A DNA stretch of 64,000 nt from Cladorrhinum sp. PSN259 (lineage: Eukaryota > Ascomycota > Sordariomycetes > Sordariales > Podosporaceae), in NCBI GenBank assembly GCA_033725935.1, contig MU867079.1:474366-538365 (forward strand), read 5' to 3'. Below the pieces are notes generated by a model that was not told the DNA's origin, did not search any database, and worked only from the letters and a program-made list of their open reading frames with translations. Of the stretch, positions 35,058 through 50,086 are shown piece by piece (within the stretch, counting starts at the first letter, position 1; every line of letters starts with the position of its first letter). Position numbers and translations under genes: made by a program.

Positions 35058-36605
35058 GGTTGCTCAAGTTGGTGATATATTTCTTGTGCATTTTCAAGAC
35101 TCGTGCACGAGGTCCCCCATAACTGGTGTTTAATGGGCATTGGAAACACATTGGACGAAAAACTGCAGCGAAGATTTCACTTAAAATGCCTGCGCACGGA
35201 CGTCTCTATTGCTCACAGCTTCAACAATGACAGCAACAGCAGCAGCGTACTGTCGTCTGAAGTATTGCAGTCGGTATCAATATATTTCTCAATTCTCTTC
35301 TGATATCTCTCTATCTTGCATGAACCAAAGCCTGTAAATACAGTCATATCATGCCTTCATCCAACCCTTTTCCCTCCGCTCACTTCTCACCCTCAACCAA
35401 ATAAACCAAATGACAATTCCTCAACCTCCATCAACATCATTAACAGTCACATATATCCACTCCCCAGATATTATCAATAATCTTCACCCCTCTCTTCCCC
35501 CGCTTTCCCATTCAATACGACTCTCGAAACTTACCTCCAATTCAAACTCCACTCCACTCAGACATATTCCTTCCGTACATGTATATATATTCCTTCCAGA
35601 TTCCCGACCCCGGTTCGCCAAAATACCGCGCCGCAATAATACAATAATACCACTCTAACTGTATATCGGACTGATCACGATACGACGGATGGTTTCTGTG
35701 TCTGCGAATCTCACCGACCAAAAAGAGCGGCACAGTTCGGTCCCACTGAACAACTACTACACGGTAGGCCCCTGTTCCCATCGGCCGCCGCCGCTGCACA
35801 TCGCTGCTGCACACCTAATCCGTCAAACTAAACCATGTGGATTCAGGGATCGTAAACAACAGCATGACGGCGTGACGGCGTGGTGGCGGCGGTGGCAGAC
35901 GGCGGTGTCGAAGGTGAGCCATCCGGCTAGGTGTACATTCAACGGTTCTTCTAGAAGGTCTTGTGTATGTCAGGGGCATGAGTTACTCTGTTCGTCCAAG
36001 GATCTTGTACTCTTCCGAGTGTCATCTGGGCAATAATAGTAGCAGTGACCAAACCAATGAACATACATCGCCAGAGTGGGAGAACCCTACACCAACCCAA
36101 GAAATGGTCATAGGAAAGAGAAAGGCTCAGGGTAAGAAAAAATAACATCAACAATGTTGGAATAACTCATGAAAAAACCTAATCTGACTCTTCTGGTCAC
36201 CGTAAAGCCCACCCATTCATCCCAGTAGGTAAATTCTAAAGCGCCATCCCCAGAACCAAGCCCTAGCAAATCCCATAATGAGCGAATGTGCCGAAACCAA
36301 AAAGAATAAAACCAAAAATATGTGGGTATCAAAGAATGCCAGAAGGAGAATGCCCCCCATCCTGGTCGCGGGCTCGGGGGGGCCGGGGGGGGGTGGGGGG
36401 GGGGGGGGNNNNNNNNNNATCCGCATTTGGCCCAAAAAAAAAAAAAAAAAACAAAAAAATTTTGGTTTAAAAACACGCCCCAACTCCCCCCCCCCCCCCC
36501 CCTTAACCCCCCCCCCCCCCCCCCCCCCCCCCGCCCGAAACTCCCAGTAGGTATCATCCATCTCACCTCAAAACACCCAGCCTCCAAATCTCTCAATGCA
36601 ACCAC
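35058..36605. other. Spacer with assembly gap between AT-hook and phosphatase-fold genes
   Basis: The left part should contain the AT-hook gene's promoter, the right part the 3' flank of the phosphatase-fold gene. No conserved frame is present. Frames of 60-165 codons near 36100-36640 only read through the G/C homopolymers and the gap and are artefacts. Confidence 0.6.
36375..36532. repeat. Poly-G tract, 10-N assembly gap, poly-C tracts
   Basis: Positions 36409-36418 are N. A nearly pure G tract (36375-36408) leads into the gap. About 70 bases after it, two nearly pure C tracts (36486-36502 and 36507-36532) are separated by TTAA, with an A tract (about 36435-36452) between gap and C tracts. 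G run followed by C run can fold back on itself, which would stop polymerases. It also resembles base-call artefacts, so the local sequence is not reliable. Confidence 0.85.
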
Positions 36606-38480
36606 TCAAAACTCCCTCGGCCTCACAGGTTCCTGCCCATAAACACTCAGATTATCATCATCCCTCGCCCGAAGCCTGCTAGGATGAATCAAATCCGGTG
36701 TCATAACAGTAACACCAGCTCCAGAAGACAAACCACCCCCCGGCGAAATTGGCGACACGGACCTCGCCGAAGGAGTAATTTTCTTCTTCGTGCCATCCCT
36801 CAACTCCCAACTACCAACCCTCTCATGCCTAACCCCGCTCTTAGCAAACTCAACATCTGCATCGTCCGCCTTCTTCTCAGGACCCTTGAACCCACCACCA
36901 AAAAGGCTCCCCCTCTTTGTCTTAGGGTCAGCCTTATAAAACCTCAACCCACCAAGTAACATCGCACCCAACAGAACCAATCCGGTTACCGCAAGCGTAA
37001 CAGCAGCCCCAACAGCACCAGCCGCCGCCGCACTCAAACCACTCCTTCCACTACCCCAGAACCCCTTGTCAGTTCCACCAGTACTACAACCACCATCCCC
37101 CTCAACAGCAGCACAGAAAAACGTAGCTCCATCACAAATCCCGCACCACTCCTTTATCGTCCCAATCGACACCCCATCCATGTACCGAGCAAACTGGGTG
37201 AACCTCATTTCGGGGAACGCAACGACATTATCAAAAATAGAGTAGACTCTAAACTTGCTGTCCGGGTCCGTCGAGTTCTTGTACAAGAACCGCACATTCA
37301 GGTTCTCCACGCCTGGAAAGCTTGCGTCGTTTACATCTCCCACCGAAAACAACTCAAAGAGCATTGTCGCGCCCGGGAAAGGCAAGGGGTTGAATAACTG
37401 AAACGACGGACCGGCCGTCAGTCCTGCCAGACTAAAGAATGCCACAAATGGCTCAAAAGAGGAAAAGACCAAGTTGAGTTTGTTGTTCGCTCCTCCTGAT
37501 CGGATGTGATCCATGAATAGGGCCATAACCTTTGCTGCCATTGTTCTGCCTGCTATCGCGCGAATACGATCCCCTTGAGTGAAGCCCGAGACTGTCAGGT
37601 TACCGTTTCGCCAGCGTTGTTCGACTGATGCTAGGGCACGCAGTCTCAAAATCTCACTCATAGTGATGCTCGAGTTGTTAGAGTGGACGTAACGATAATT
37701 GGCAAAGTCGTACAGGTTGTAAGCGTTGAAGAAGTTGGTGTTGGCCAGGTTGAAGGCCTCCTTGAAAGTGCGGTTGTACAGGTTGCGGTAGAAGTCGATA
37801 TTCGCGTCATTGATGGGAGAGGCGTAGCTGTCATTAAATGGGTAGAGCATTGAGTTTGTGTATTTAGGACAGTGGCCGCTGCCTTGGATCCTATTTCAGG
37901 AGTATCAGTAAGGTACAACCAAAAAAAGGGGGGCGATATGGTATAAAACACACCAAATCGAATCCGGATCAACAACTCTGGAAACGGTTCGGATATTGGG
38001 ATACTGGTATCCGTCCAATGGGTAATTCACAATCGATCCGTTGGAAAGGGAGGCGGCTTCTATGCCGCCCGTAGAGCTAGGGAAGGCTTGTGTGACTGGT
38101 GGGTAGAGGCCCTGAAGGAAGGCCATGGCACTGCCGACTACATAGCTGTCGGTGGTAGAGATAATGCTGACCTGATTGTTGTCTATGGCATTGCGCGAGA
38201 TTCCAGAAATGGGCCTAGTGTCCTCTGCCTCGGCATCTTCAGGAAGACTGGGCCGAAGGTAACGATCACGGACAACAGCGCCCTGAGTTCTCAGCTGCTG
38301 AGCTCCAAGAGGCGTAAGTGTTGCCGGGTGATAGGGCGATTTAAGCGGCGTGCGGTCGCCATAGAGAACCCAGGATACGGAGGACCAAACTCGCTCGATC
38401 TTGTTGCTATCGACCTGGGCGGAGCCGATTGAGACGAGCAGGGCGAGAACCGCCGGCAGTGAGGGCGAAGGAGCTCTCAT
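36606..38480 (-). CDS. Membrane-anchored histidine-acid-phosphatase-fold protein lacking catalytic residues
   Basis: 603 residues from two exons, 37954-38480 and 36606-37890, joined across a 63-nt intron (GTGTGT...AATAG) at a split Trp codon. The first ATG is 38480; the codon before it in the open frame is GTG. Residues 1-21 form a signal peptide. The ectodomain has the histidine phosphatase clade-2 layout. At the RHGxRxP position it reads LYGDRTP (39-45), so the nucleophilic His is Tyr40 and the preceding Arg is Leu39. At the second motif, where active members have HD, it reads VFSSFEPFVAFF (about 317-328). N-glycosylation sequons are frequent. Cysteines cluster before a transmembrane helix at about 461-490, and a basic cytosolic tail of about 110 residues follows. 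Phosphatase activity is unlikely; a binding, sensing or wall role is an inference. It is divergent to the Cys-rich membrane protein gene. Confidence 0.88.
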
Positions 38481-41020
38481 CACGAGGCTGGCTGTCTATC
38501 TAGATTTATATGGGATGGATGGCTGAGAGAAAAGAGAGATAGAGAGGCTTTAGGGAACAAGATAGGATGCGGACCCCAAGACGAGAAGAGCTGTCCCGTC
38601 CCAGCTATCAAAGTTTCTACTTCTTTGCTTCTTGTCGTGGGAACGAAAAGAGCAAGCTACAGCCCATTTCCGTCGGAAGGAGAGAAGAACGGAAGCTACC
38701 ATTCTCGCTGCTCAGGAACAGGAAAGCTGCACTTAAGCTTATCTTTTAGGTGCACCACTGCCCGTCACAGCTACTGGTGTGTTACCTCGCTGGCTGCCTT
38801 GCTTGCTGCATGCGACCACCATTAGCTAGGAAGGGTGGAAGGCGTCTTTGTCCGGAGCACATGGCGAAACGCCACGGATCTCTGTCCCTGTTTTCGGCGT
38901 GGAGGCCATGGCATCATCCCTCCATAATAGGGAGGAGCTTCTTCCCGCTCGTTGGCGATTCAAGAAAATGCGAAAAATGATAGTGAGAATGCAGGCTGAA
39001 TGAGGGGTATCCAGCCAAATGGAAGCACGACACCACCGACAGCCACCACCACCAAGACCGGCCAGAACGTCCAGAATTACAGGGTTGAGTCGTGATTGGG
39101 GAGAGCTTGTCCGAGTTGCCCTGCCGTGCCTGCTTCTGGATAAAGCTCACCCCTGTCGCTCTTCTAATCGATACCGTTATCGCAACACGTGCACGCGGAT
39201 CTTGGCCAAATGGTCAAGAGCATCTCGAAAAAATTGGCCAATCAGCAAAGATCAACAGAGTGCCTGCAGATAGCGACGGTCCACTATTGAATTGCCAAGT
39301 AGGCCTAACCGTGGTTGGTCAAGCCGTGGTTGGTCCCCGTGGGCCCCCCCAATCCTTCCGTTCTTTTGATCAAACCTGAAAGGCATCTCAAGCTGTCAGC
39401 TTCTGCTGGGTTCTTGTTGCGAGGACCACGGAATGTTCTCCCGAGATGCACTGTCAGCTTCGAAAAGGGTTTTTTTTTTCTTTTCTTCAAATCTCATTTC
39501 GTTAAAGTCCGAGATAGATGCAGCTTCTGAATATTGCCTGACTGATATCAGAATGACCCACGGTCGACATGTTGACAAGCAATTCATGCAGATGCCAGTG
39601 CTGGGCTCGCAGGGCTGCAAGGGTGAACCAGCACAGCATCAACTCTGCAATAGCAGGGGAATGGTGGCTCTTCGGCAATCTCGCAAATCTGCTGATGGTT
39701 TTCACAGTGGACCTGAAAGGATGACCCCAAATTCCGCCGCGCCGATGTTTACAAGAAACCATCACGATGAGACTGTTTGTTCCGATTTTCTCAGCTTAAC
39801 GGTGGGTCCGCGGCGAAGGCTTCATCTCTTCGCTCACGACAAATAACAGCCTCATGGAATTCCGGACACCCCGCATTTTCAGGACCTGCCGAACTGCCAA
39901 CCTGTCGCTTTTTTAGTTTTGCAGCTGCACAGTAAAGTGGCAGCCTGCAAGCTGGCAGTTCAGCAACCTCCAGCTTGGTCCCGATCGGGCAGTTCCCCTC
40001 TTGAGACCTCTGGGCTCGCTGGTTCTTAGGTCAGCGCAGCCAATAAGTCGCAACCCAGCCACAATGGTTTGTGCATGTCGGGCGGATGTGCTGCGTTCTG
40101 TGCCGTCAGCGCAAGTTCCATCCGATCTCCAAGGTCTGAGGAACTGCTGCTGTGGACGGACGGCCCAATGCCGCATCTCGAGTTCCATCCGTATATCGTG
40201 TCACAACCCACTGGTCAACCCACTGGTCCAAAGTGTCGGTAGGAGATTCTATTGTGGGTTTGTTAGCTTCTGGAATGCGTCGTTGTTCAGAGAGAGAGAC
40301 TGGCTGTGCACAATCTCGAGTTTGGAGATCATTGTGTGCTCAAGAATCTCACCCTCTCTCATTGGATCAATTGGCGCCTCTCGACCGGATTCGGTCTGGT
40401 ACAGAGGAACCACTTGGGTGCAAAAGAGAGAAACTCGCCGACCCCAACCCAAACTCCCAACAGCAGAGAGAATGCAACTCTCGCTCTATGCCCGTTTCAG
40501 TAAACCAGCATGATCAGCTTTCACCCAAACCCCAATTCCTGCGCAGTTGTTGTACAGTACCTTGCAGCAGAAGGGTCCCATCAGTGTTGTTCTCACCATC
40601 GCCGTGCCGCCTCCCGGTCGGAACGGACCCCAACCTGAAGGAAGCAGAAGAAGTGGGTTCACCACATTCGCCGAGAGGCGAGAGGTGAGCACTTGTTGCT
40701 TTCTGAGCGTGAGTGAGCAGTGAGCAGCAAAGAGGCGGCGTGCAGATAGCCGGGGTCAAAATTGCGCCGTTGGGCCAGACTTGTCCTGTCCTGTCTGGTC
40801 TTGTATCAATCCTTTCCTCTCTCTCAGGCTGCGCTGTTTCTCTTCTTCTTGTTTGGCCATTCCATCAATTTCATTGCAACCATCACCAAATCGCCGAAAG
40901 ATCGCCCTTCTTGTCGATCCCCAAGATCGGCCTGCAGCGTCCTTTTGGTAGGGTGAAGCAGTTGATGGTTTGACAAGGCTCGGATAGCCCACAACGGAGG
41001 GCACCTCATCCAAATTCACA
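38481..41020. promoter_or_regulatory. 2.5-kb divergent upstream region of the phosphatase-fold and Cys-rich membrane genes
   Basis: The region separates the start of the minus-strand phosphatase-fold gene from the plus-strand Cys-rich membrane protein gene. It must hold both promoters. No frame resembles a known protein: those at 39433-39846, 40001-40513 and 40152-40688 overlap one another in different frames. CT-rich stretches just before 41021 look like a fungal 5' leader. Confidence 0.5.
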
Positions 41021-42177
41021 ATGACGGTCCTCGGCCCATTGACCACGGCATACCAGCTTCCGGCAACTTGCTCTGGTGTCGCCGAACAACTGTTCCTCGT
41101 AACAAGCGCAACACAACAAGCAGCAAGCCGAACTCTGATCCAGGGGCCTCTGTTTTCCACTGATCCCAGTTGTTTTCCAAGAGATTATGCGCCAGGCCCA
41201 ACGAATTACTACTCGCCTGCCTTTTGCCCAGCAGGATATACCACAGCCTGTTCGAGCGTAGAAACGGCCAAGCAGGAAACAGCCGTGGCCTGCTGCCCTG
41301 ATGGGTATGTTGAATAACATCCTTAGTCTTGATCATGGCTAAACAGGTTAAACGATACAGGAATCTAAAGTATACCTGTGGGACCAACCAACAAAATCAG
41401 ATCTCACTCGGATGCACCACAACATGGCAAAACGCCGCCGCAGTCGAGGCCACAATTCCCGGTGGCTCCACGACGCGGTTTGCTGAACCGACCGGCGGTA
41501 TCTCAGCCTATGCTATCCATGTCCGCTTCAGAGCCGGTGACCCGACAGCAGTCAGCACCTCTCGGTCCTCGATCCCTTCAGCAAGTGTTCCCCCAGCAGT
41601 AGTTTTCATGCCGCCTGATACGCGTAAGAAATCGTCCGGATTGAGCAGCACAGCAATAATTGGCATTGGTGTCGGTGCCGGGTTGGCCTTCTTCATCGCC
41701 CTGACCTCGCTCTGCTTCTTTATTTACACTCGACGAAAAAGGAGACAGTCGAGGGGAGCATCAGATGTTTACGGGCCGGAACCCCAACTCCCAAGGTCGG
41801 ATGCGCCACCTCCCGTCCCCCCGAAAGAGCTCTCTCCCACGCCAGTATCGTATCGCGCCATCCCGCCACCAATGTACGAGTTATCAGAGGATGTATCGCC
41901 GCGTATTCCACCTTCAGAGTTCACGAAACGTGCCATGACTTCGTCACCGGCTTCAGGCATGTCATCGCCCGTGGGCACTTATGAGAGCGGGGTGATGTAC
42001 GGAGTTGGTGTTATGGTTCCGGTACCGCCCACGCCACCAGTGGAATTGGAGGCAGATGTTCCGAGCGAGTCGTCGATGAGGGATAGGGCAGGAGCTGCAT
42101 CGCCTGAATCGAGCAGTACAGCATGGACTGATAATAAGCAGGTTAGGAACCCTGCATCGCCTACATCTTGGATATGA
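41021..42177 (+). CDS. Cys-rich single-pass membrane protein of the GPLTT family type
   Basis: 366 residues from exons 41021-41304 and 41361-42177, joined across a 56-nt intron (GTATGT...ATACAG) that restores the reading ...CCPDGNLKYTCG. The N-terminus (MTVLGPLTTAYQLPATC) lacks a normal signal peptide but matches a start I remember from many uncharacterised ascomycete membrane proteins. The outer part has about eight cysteines in short motifs (CFP, CPAGYTTAC, CCPDG, TCG, GC). A transmembrane helix at about 192-217 is followed by the stop-transfer sequence RRKRRQ. The cytosolic tail of about 145 residues is Pro/Ser-rich and contains an SH3-type PPVPPK (245-250) and a PPMY motif (264-267), the type bound by WW domains of Rsp5/Nedd4 ubiquitin ligases. 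Wall sensing is a guess from the architecture. Confidence 0.85.
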
Positions 42178-43166
42178 AATTCTAATCATAAAAACAACAG
42201 AGGTTAAAATACGGTTCGGATCTAATATAATCGACTAAAAAGTGCGGCTGGTTTTAGTGGTGGCGATATTTGATGGTTGGAAATGGATAGGATTGGATAT
42301 CGGGCGTTGATGGAGCGGAAGAGGCGTCGGGCCATCAACCAATCCGGCTTTGCTTTCTGGGATCTGTCGCAGAATATTGGCTGCCAATGATGAAAGCAGA
42401 TTGACAGAGGGTGGGATACTATTTTTTATTTTATTTTATCTTTTTTGATACCTTTTACCTGCATTTACATTTACACTCGCTCGCCGACGGCATGAGTCGG
42501 ACATATTCACACACATAAGCGACGGATTTATATATCAGTTGTTTCACTATCAACAACACATTCATTGGAAGCGGGAGACCTTGGGAACTTTTCATTGGGA
42601 TTAGACGGATTTGGGAGGCCATGATGATGGGAATTGTGGGTGGGTTTGGGATCAAGGCTTCAGCTTACCTGCTTCAGCAGGTGGGGAGGAATATCATATT
42701 GGTGGTTATAAATTTCACGTAATGGCACTCATGCGCACTGGTACAAATATTCAAATAGTTAGTATATTATGGCGGGAGAAGAATAACTTTTACTTTCAAC
42801 TTTGTGCTGGATGAGTTCACTCGCATCTTGATGCTGAAGGAGCTGCTCCACTCTTCAGCAGGACCTGAGCTGACCAAAGAACCAACAACCCTAACCCCAG
42901 AACGTTGAGCTCAATCCGTTCCGTTTAATTCAACCAGCCTGCCACCTCAAGATCCACCATTGGCATCAACCAAGCAAGCAAGCAAACGCGCAAGTCGCAA
43001 CGAAACCAACCTTTGCAGCATCGCGTCGTTCAATCAACAACCCTTTTTTCTTCAACCACCCTCACCAGCGATTTTCCCCCGTCCAACACACGATCTTGCG
43101 AACTCCCATCCGACGACCACACGAACCTTGGTATTTCGGAAAGAGAAAGCAAAAGCGAAAACAAAA
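42178..43166. other. Spacer between Cys-rich membrane gene and SmF
   Basis: Tandem plus-strand neighbours. The left part should contain the membrane gene's 3' UTR; the right part, with CAAG repeats near 42970, should be the SmF promoter and leader. The coding-looking frame from 42960 begins at a TTG and is only the upstream extension of the SmF frame. Confidence 0.6.
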
Positions 43167-43727
43167 ATGGCATCCTTCGTCCCAGTAAACCCCCGCCCGT
43201 TCCTGCAGGACCTGGTCAACAAGGACGTTATCGTGCGGTTGAAGTGGAACGATACAGAGTATAAGGGGAGATTAGTGGTGTGTATTGTTTTGTATTTTTT
43301 TGGGGGGCAACCCCTTTTGCTTTTTCGCTTTTGTTACTTTACTCTTTCTGTTATTCTACCCACCTACCTACCTACCTACCTCTCTTGCCCTTTTTTACCC
43401 ACCCCCTCTTTCTCAAATTGATATATATATATATATTTAGACAGACTGGTTAAACATATGGGTCTAATAACTAACGCTTACCCAAAAACAAAAACAGTCA
43501 ATCGACAGCTACATGAACATTCAGCTTTCGAATACGGAGGAGTACATTGATCGCAAGTTTACGGGTGCGTTGGGGCAGGTGTTGATTCGGTAAGTTTTTT
43601 TATATATACTTATATTGAGGAATTAGAAAACTGATAAACGCTGGGAATATATAGGTGCAATAACGTTTTATACGTGAGAGGGGCGGATGGATCTGGGGAG
43701 GATAAAGATACAAAGATGGATGGTTGA
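43167..43727 (+). CDS. SMX3: Small nuclear ribonucleoprotein F (SmF)
   Basis: 91-residue Sm core protein, one of the seven that form the ring around the U-rich Sm site of the spliceosomal U1, U2, U4 and U5 snRNAs. Exons are 43167-43277, 43498-43589 and 43655-43727. Sm1 is seen as [17 protein letters not shown] plus the following [15 protein letters not shown], and Sm2 as [16 protein letters not shown], both typical for the F subunit. The C-terminal tail is acidic and short. The length matches the family's 75-95 residues. The first intron (220 nt) is long for this window and contains a (CCTA)n run and a (TA)n run; the second is 65 nt. The ATG follows ACAAAA, a good fungal context. It is convergent with PRMT5, whose animal orthologue modifies other Sm subunits. 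Confidence 0.95.
43358..43437. repeat. (CCTA)n and (TA)n runs inside SmF intron 1
   Basis: A tetranucleotide CCTA run (about 43358-43380) and a TA run (about 43421-43437) lie in the first intron, before its acceptor at 43497. They account for much of this intron's extra length. Confidence 0.85.
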
Positions 43728-44201
43728 GGGGATGTTTTTTTTTTGAGGGGGAAAGGGGATTTGATGATGAGAGGAAATTGATACCCAAAGAAGGGGGAAA
43801 TGTGTGAGTGTGGTAAGGGGTGTGAATGATACATTGGGGCGGCAACCATGATATCAACAGCGTTCAGGAACAAAGATTACATTCTGGAAAGAGTCTGGAT
43901 AGCCCATGCAAGGGGCCCGAAAGAAAGGACATGGAAGGGTTCACAGTGTGCAAATGAGGTAAATCATTAAGACTGACGCAGGCTCGATGGATGAGGAAAC
44001 AAAAGCAATGGTTTTTTTTTAAAAAAAAAAACACAAAAGCTAGCTAGGCGTTCAGGATTTGCAAATCCAGCATCACATATAGGCAGGAGGTAAAAGAGGA
44101 TCAAATAATAAACAGACGTAAAAGTCCAGACAGCCGCCCCAGTTTTTATATTTTTTGTCATCTTCTTATCTAAATCCAACATTGGAAAAGATTTGAAATC
44201 T
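43728..44201. other. Convergent spacer, SmF and PRMT5 3' flanks
   Basis: The 474 bases between two stop codons hold the 3' ends of both transcripts, which may overlap. A T8/A10 block near 44013-44030 is the only simple repeat. No gene is seen. Confidence 0.6.
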
Positions 44202-46789
44202 CTACATCAAGCACGCAACCTTGCGGCTGCTGTGCATCTCGGAAGCACCAACCTTGTTGCGCTGCTTAGGCCCAACCCAGGCGTACACCTCGACCATCCA
44301 TTCGTACCAGACCTTTGTGTCGTCTGTTTGCCTCCACATGCTGACTTCCAACTCGGTATCTTGAGGGAAGTAGAGGGGTTTCTGAATCTCGCTGTTAGTA
44401 TAAAAAATGATTACAAGGAAGAAGAGGGGAGGGGGGGAAAAAAACATACCCTGAGAGGAAAGAAAATAGGAAACCAAGAAATCATGTCCTTGCTCTTGCG
44501 ATCAATCTGATCGGGCAGGATACTAATCTCCACGGGCTCCTTGCCGCTGCCCGTGACCTCAGACTCGTACAATACACTCTCGAAGTAACCAGCCAAGCCG
44601 TGAATCACTCCGCGGGTGGGACAGACAAACGTCAAGTGACAGTGCCTTGCGTTGTGCTCGTTCGTTCCGGAGGAGCCGTACATGCTTCCCCCGCCGCCGG
44701 TGGAGTACTTGGCTGCTTTACCGTGTTCTTCGGCAAAGTCGTCCGCGCGGTTGACCTCAACGGGGTGGATGAATTCCCATGCCTGTTGGAAGCGGGGGTG
44801 ACCGGGGACTTTTTGGGCTACAAAGTCGAACTGGAAGAGGCGGACAACGTAGGGGATGTCGAAGGAGTTGGGGTCGGATACTACCCTGGAGGAAATGTCG
44901 GCAAAGATTCGAGGGGTGGAGATTGGGCTCAGGTGAGCGGTGTATGAATGAGGGATCGAGATTCCGTAAGGACGGGCGATGTGGTTCTGGATTCCGTCCA
45001 AGCATTCGGGGGAGAGCTCGTTGTCGCCGAAGGAACCGAGGAGTTCAGTGACGAGGATGTCTACCTTGCAGGTTAATGAGGGATAGTCCTTGGGGTGAGG
45101 GCCGGTCCAGCCACGCATGTCGGTCTTAACGAGCGTCACGCGGTTGTTCCATTCCCGCTTGTTTCTGTTGAGGAGGTAGACGAAGGCGTTATGGTTCTTC
45201 TCAATGGCCCAGAGTTGGATTGAGGTGCCGGTGCTCTCGGCGGCGCGGATGGCACGGGCTACGAGAGGGCCACGACCCGCACCGGCGACTGCTACGACCA
45301 GCTCGGGGTTATATGGATTCTCGGTGCTTCCCAGCGCGGAAGGCTTCTTGAGAATCTTCCACTCGGCCATGGCTTCGGCGATGGCCGCCTCGTACTGGTC
45401 GTACTTGACCGGGTCGCCCTCGAAGACCTCATAGGTGGCTGATTCGAGGTTGTCGGCCAAAGGTTGGAGAGGAGATTGGAGCCAGTCCTGAAAGCTAACG
45501 AGGGCAGGTGTTTCCATCGCCGTATAGGGGAGTTGTTGACGCTCAAGATGCTTCATGTAGGCTACATGATCGTTGATGCCCGTCTTGTTGGTTTTGCGTT
45601 CCTTTGCGAGGGCTTTGCTTGCCTCGTTGAGGGTTGGATACTCAATGGCCTTTTGTTTGTAGATTCTGGTGAGTTCCTCGGCGCTGGGACCAACATCAGT
45701 CAGGATCAACCAAGGGGAGTTCTTAAGCCTCATGTAGCGATTAATGAGGGTCTGGTGGTGCTTGCTGAGGGAAGGGTGACCGGTCTGGTTCAGCTGAAAG
45801 ACAGCTTGGTCGATGGTCAGAAAGTGAAGTGGCTCTGAGAACCATCTTTCCTGGAGAGCCTTTTCAGGCACCCGACGAGGAATGCGGAGGGCTGTTGAAA
45901 AGATTAGTAAGTGATAAATATATCATAAAGGAGTGAGCACCATACCAAGGAAGAGCCGGTTTGAGTACTCGCACACGGTGCGAATCGTGTGCCACGAGTC
46001 CCAGGAAGTAAAAATATCAATATCCTTTGCTGGGTCTGGCTCAGCCGTGTTGTCGACGTTGAAGACAGAGGAGAGCGTCTCTGCCTTCTCCTCCAAGCCG
46101 GGCTCACGGTACATGGGCAGATGAATAATCAAATTTGCCCTAGAAACCTGCTGCAATGCCTCCTGAATGGCACGCGCATACTGGGCAACGCCGGGACCAC
46201 TGGCATCTGATCTTGGGCCAGGAATCACAATGGTCCTGGCACCGCAGAAGTTGGCATATGCCACTTCGAGGTTGAGCACCTGCCGGGAGATGCTTGAAAT
46301 GTGAGGGTTGGATGAGCACAGGTCAATCCATGGGCTGGCATAGGTTATGAGCGAGCCAATGACGTGACTTGGGTACAATGAAGTATCTTCATCGCTGAGA
46401 GTTGGAACAATTGGTCCTGGCATTGAGGGGTTGGCTCTCTGGCCGGCGGTGATGCCTCGCTTCTCGAGCCATTCTTCCTGCTCTTGGAGGAAGCCCTTGT
46501 ACAAATCAACGACCCTTTGGAAAAAGCGCTGATTGGTAATGGGGGCCGTAACAAACTTGAACTAGAGGTTTGGTAGGTCTGGTATTAGCTAAGGAACGGT
46601 ACTAAGATTGTCGATTGTCGATCATGAGATGAGCTACATGTGAAAGACTCTTACCCCACTGCTAAGAACTTGTCGGTACTGGTCGTCAGTCAGAACCTCC
46701 CACCGATTTGAGTCGTGTTGGCCAATATAATATGGTGGGCGGGACTCGTAGGGGTCCGAAGCTGGATTGAATTCGCTGATTTGTGACAT
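44202..46789 (-). CDS. skb1: Protein arginine N-methyltransferase 5 (PRMT5/Skb1/Hsl7)
   Basis: 792 residues from exons 46655-46789, 45946-46561, 44450-45891 and 44202-44387. It transfers methyl groups from S-adenosylmethionine to arginine, forming symmetric dimethylarginine on Sm proteins and histones in other organisms. Orthologues also act in fungal morphogenesis checkpoints. The N-terminal part forms a TIM-barrel domain. The SAM-binding motif GAGRG is at 454-458 and the double-glutamate loop ELLGSFGDNE at 533-542. The Phe that marks symmetric methylation in PRMT5 is kept in YEVFEGDPVKY (F407). The C-terminal beta-barrel ends with KVWYEWMVEVY. Introns are 93, 54 and 62 nt; the last uses a CGAG acceptor, chosen because a CAG four bases earlier would shift the frame. 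The start ATG at 46789 is supported by MSQISEFNP and the absence of a conserved sequence upstream. It is divergent from prp43. Confidence 0.94.

Positions 46790-50086
<3,297 letters not shown>

Noticed and set aside
36108..36642. Several frames running through the N gap
   Set aside because: They consist of poly-Gly, poly-Pro and poly-Lys readings of homopolymers joined through unknown bases.
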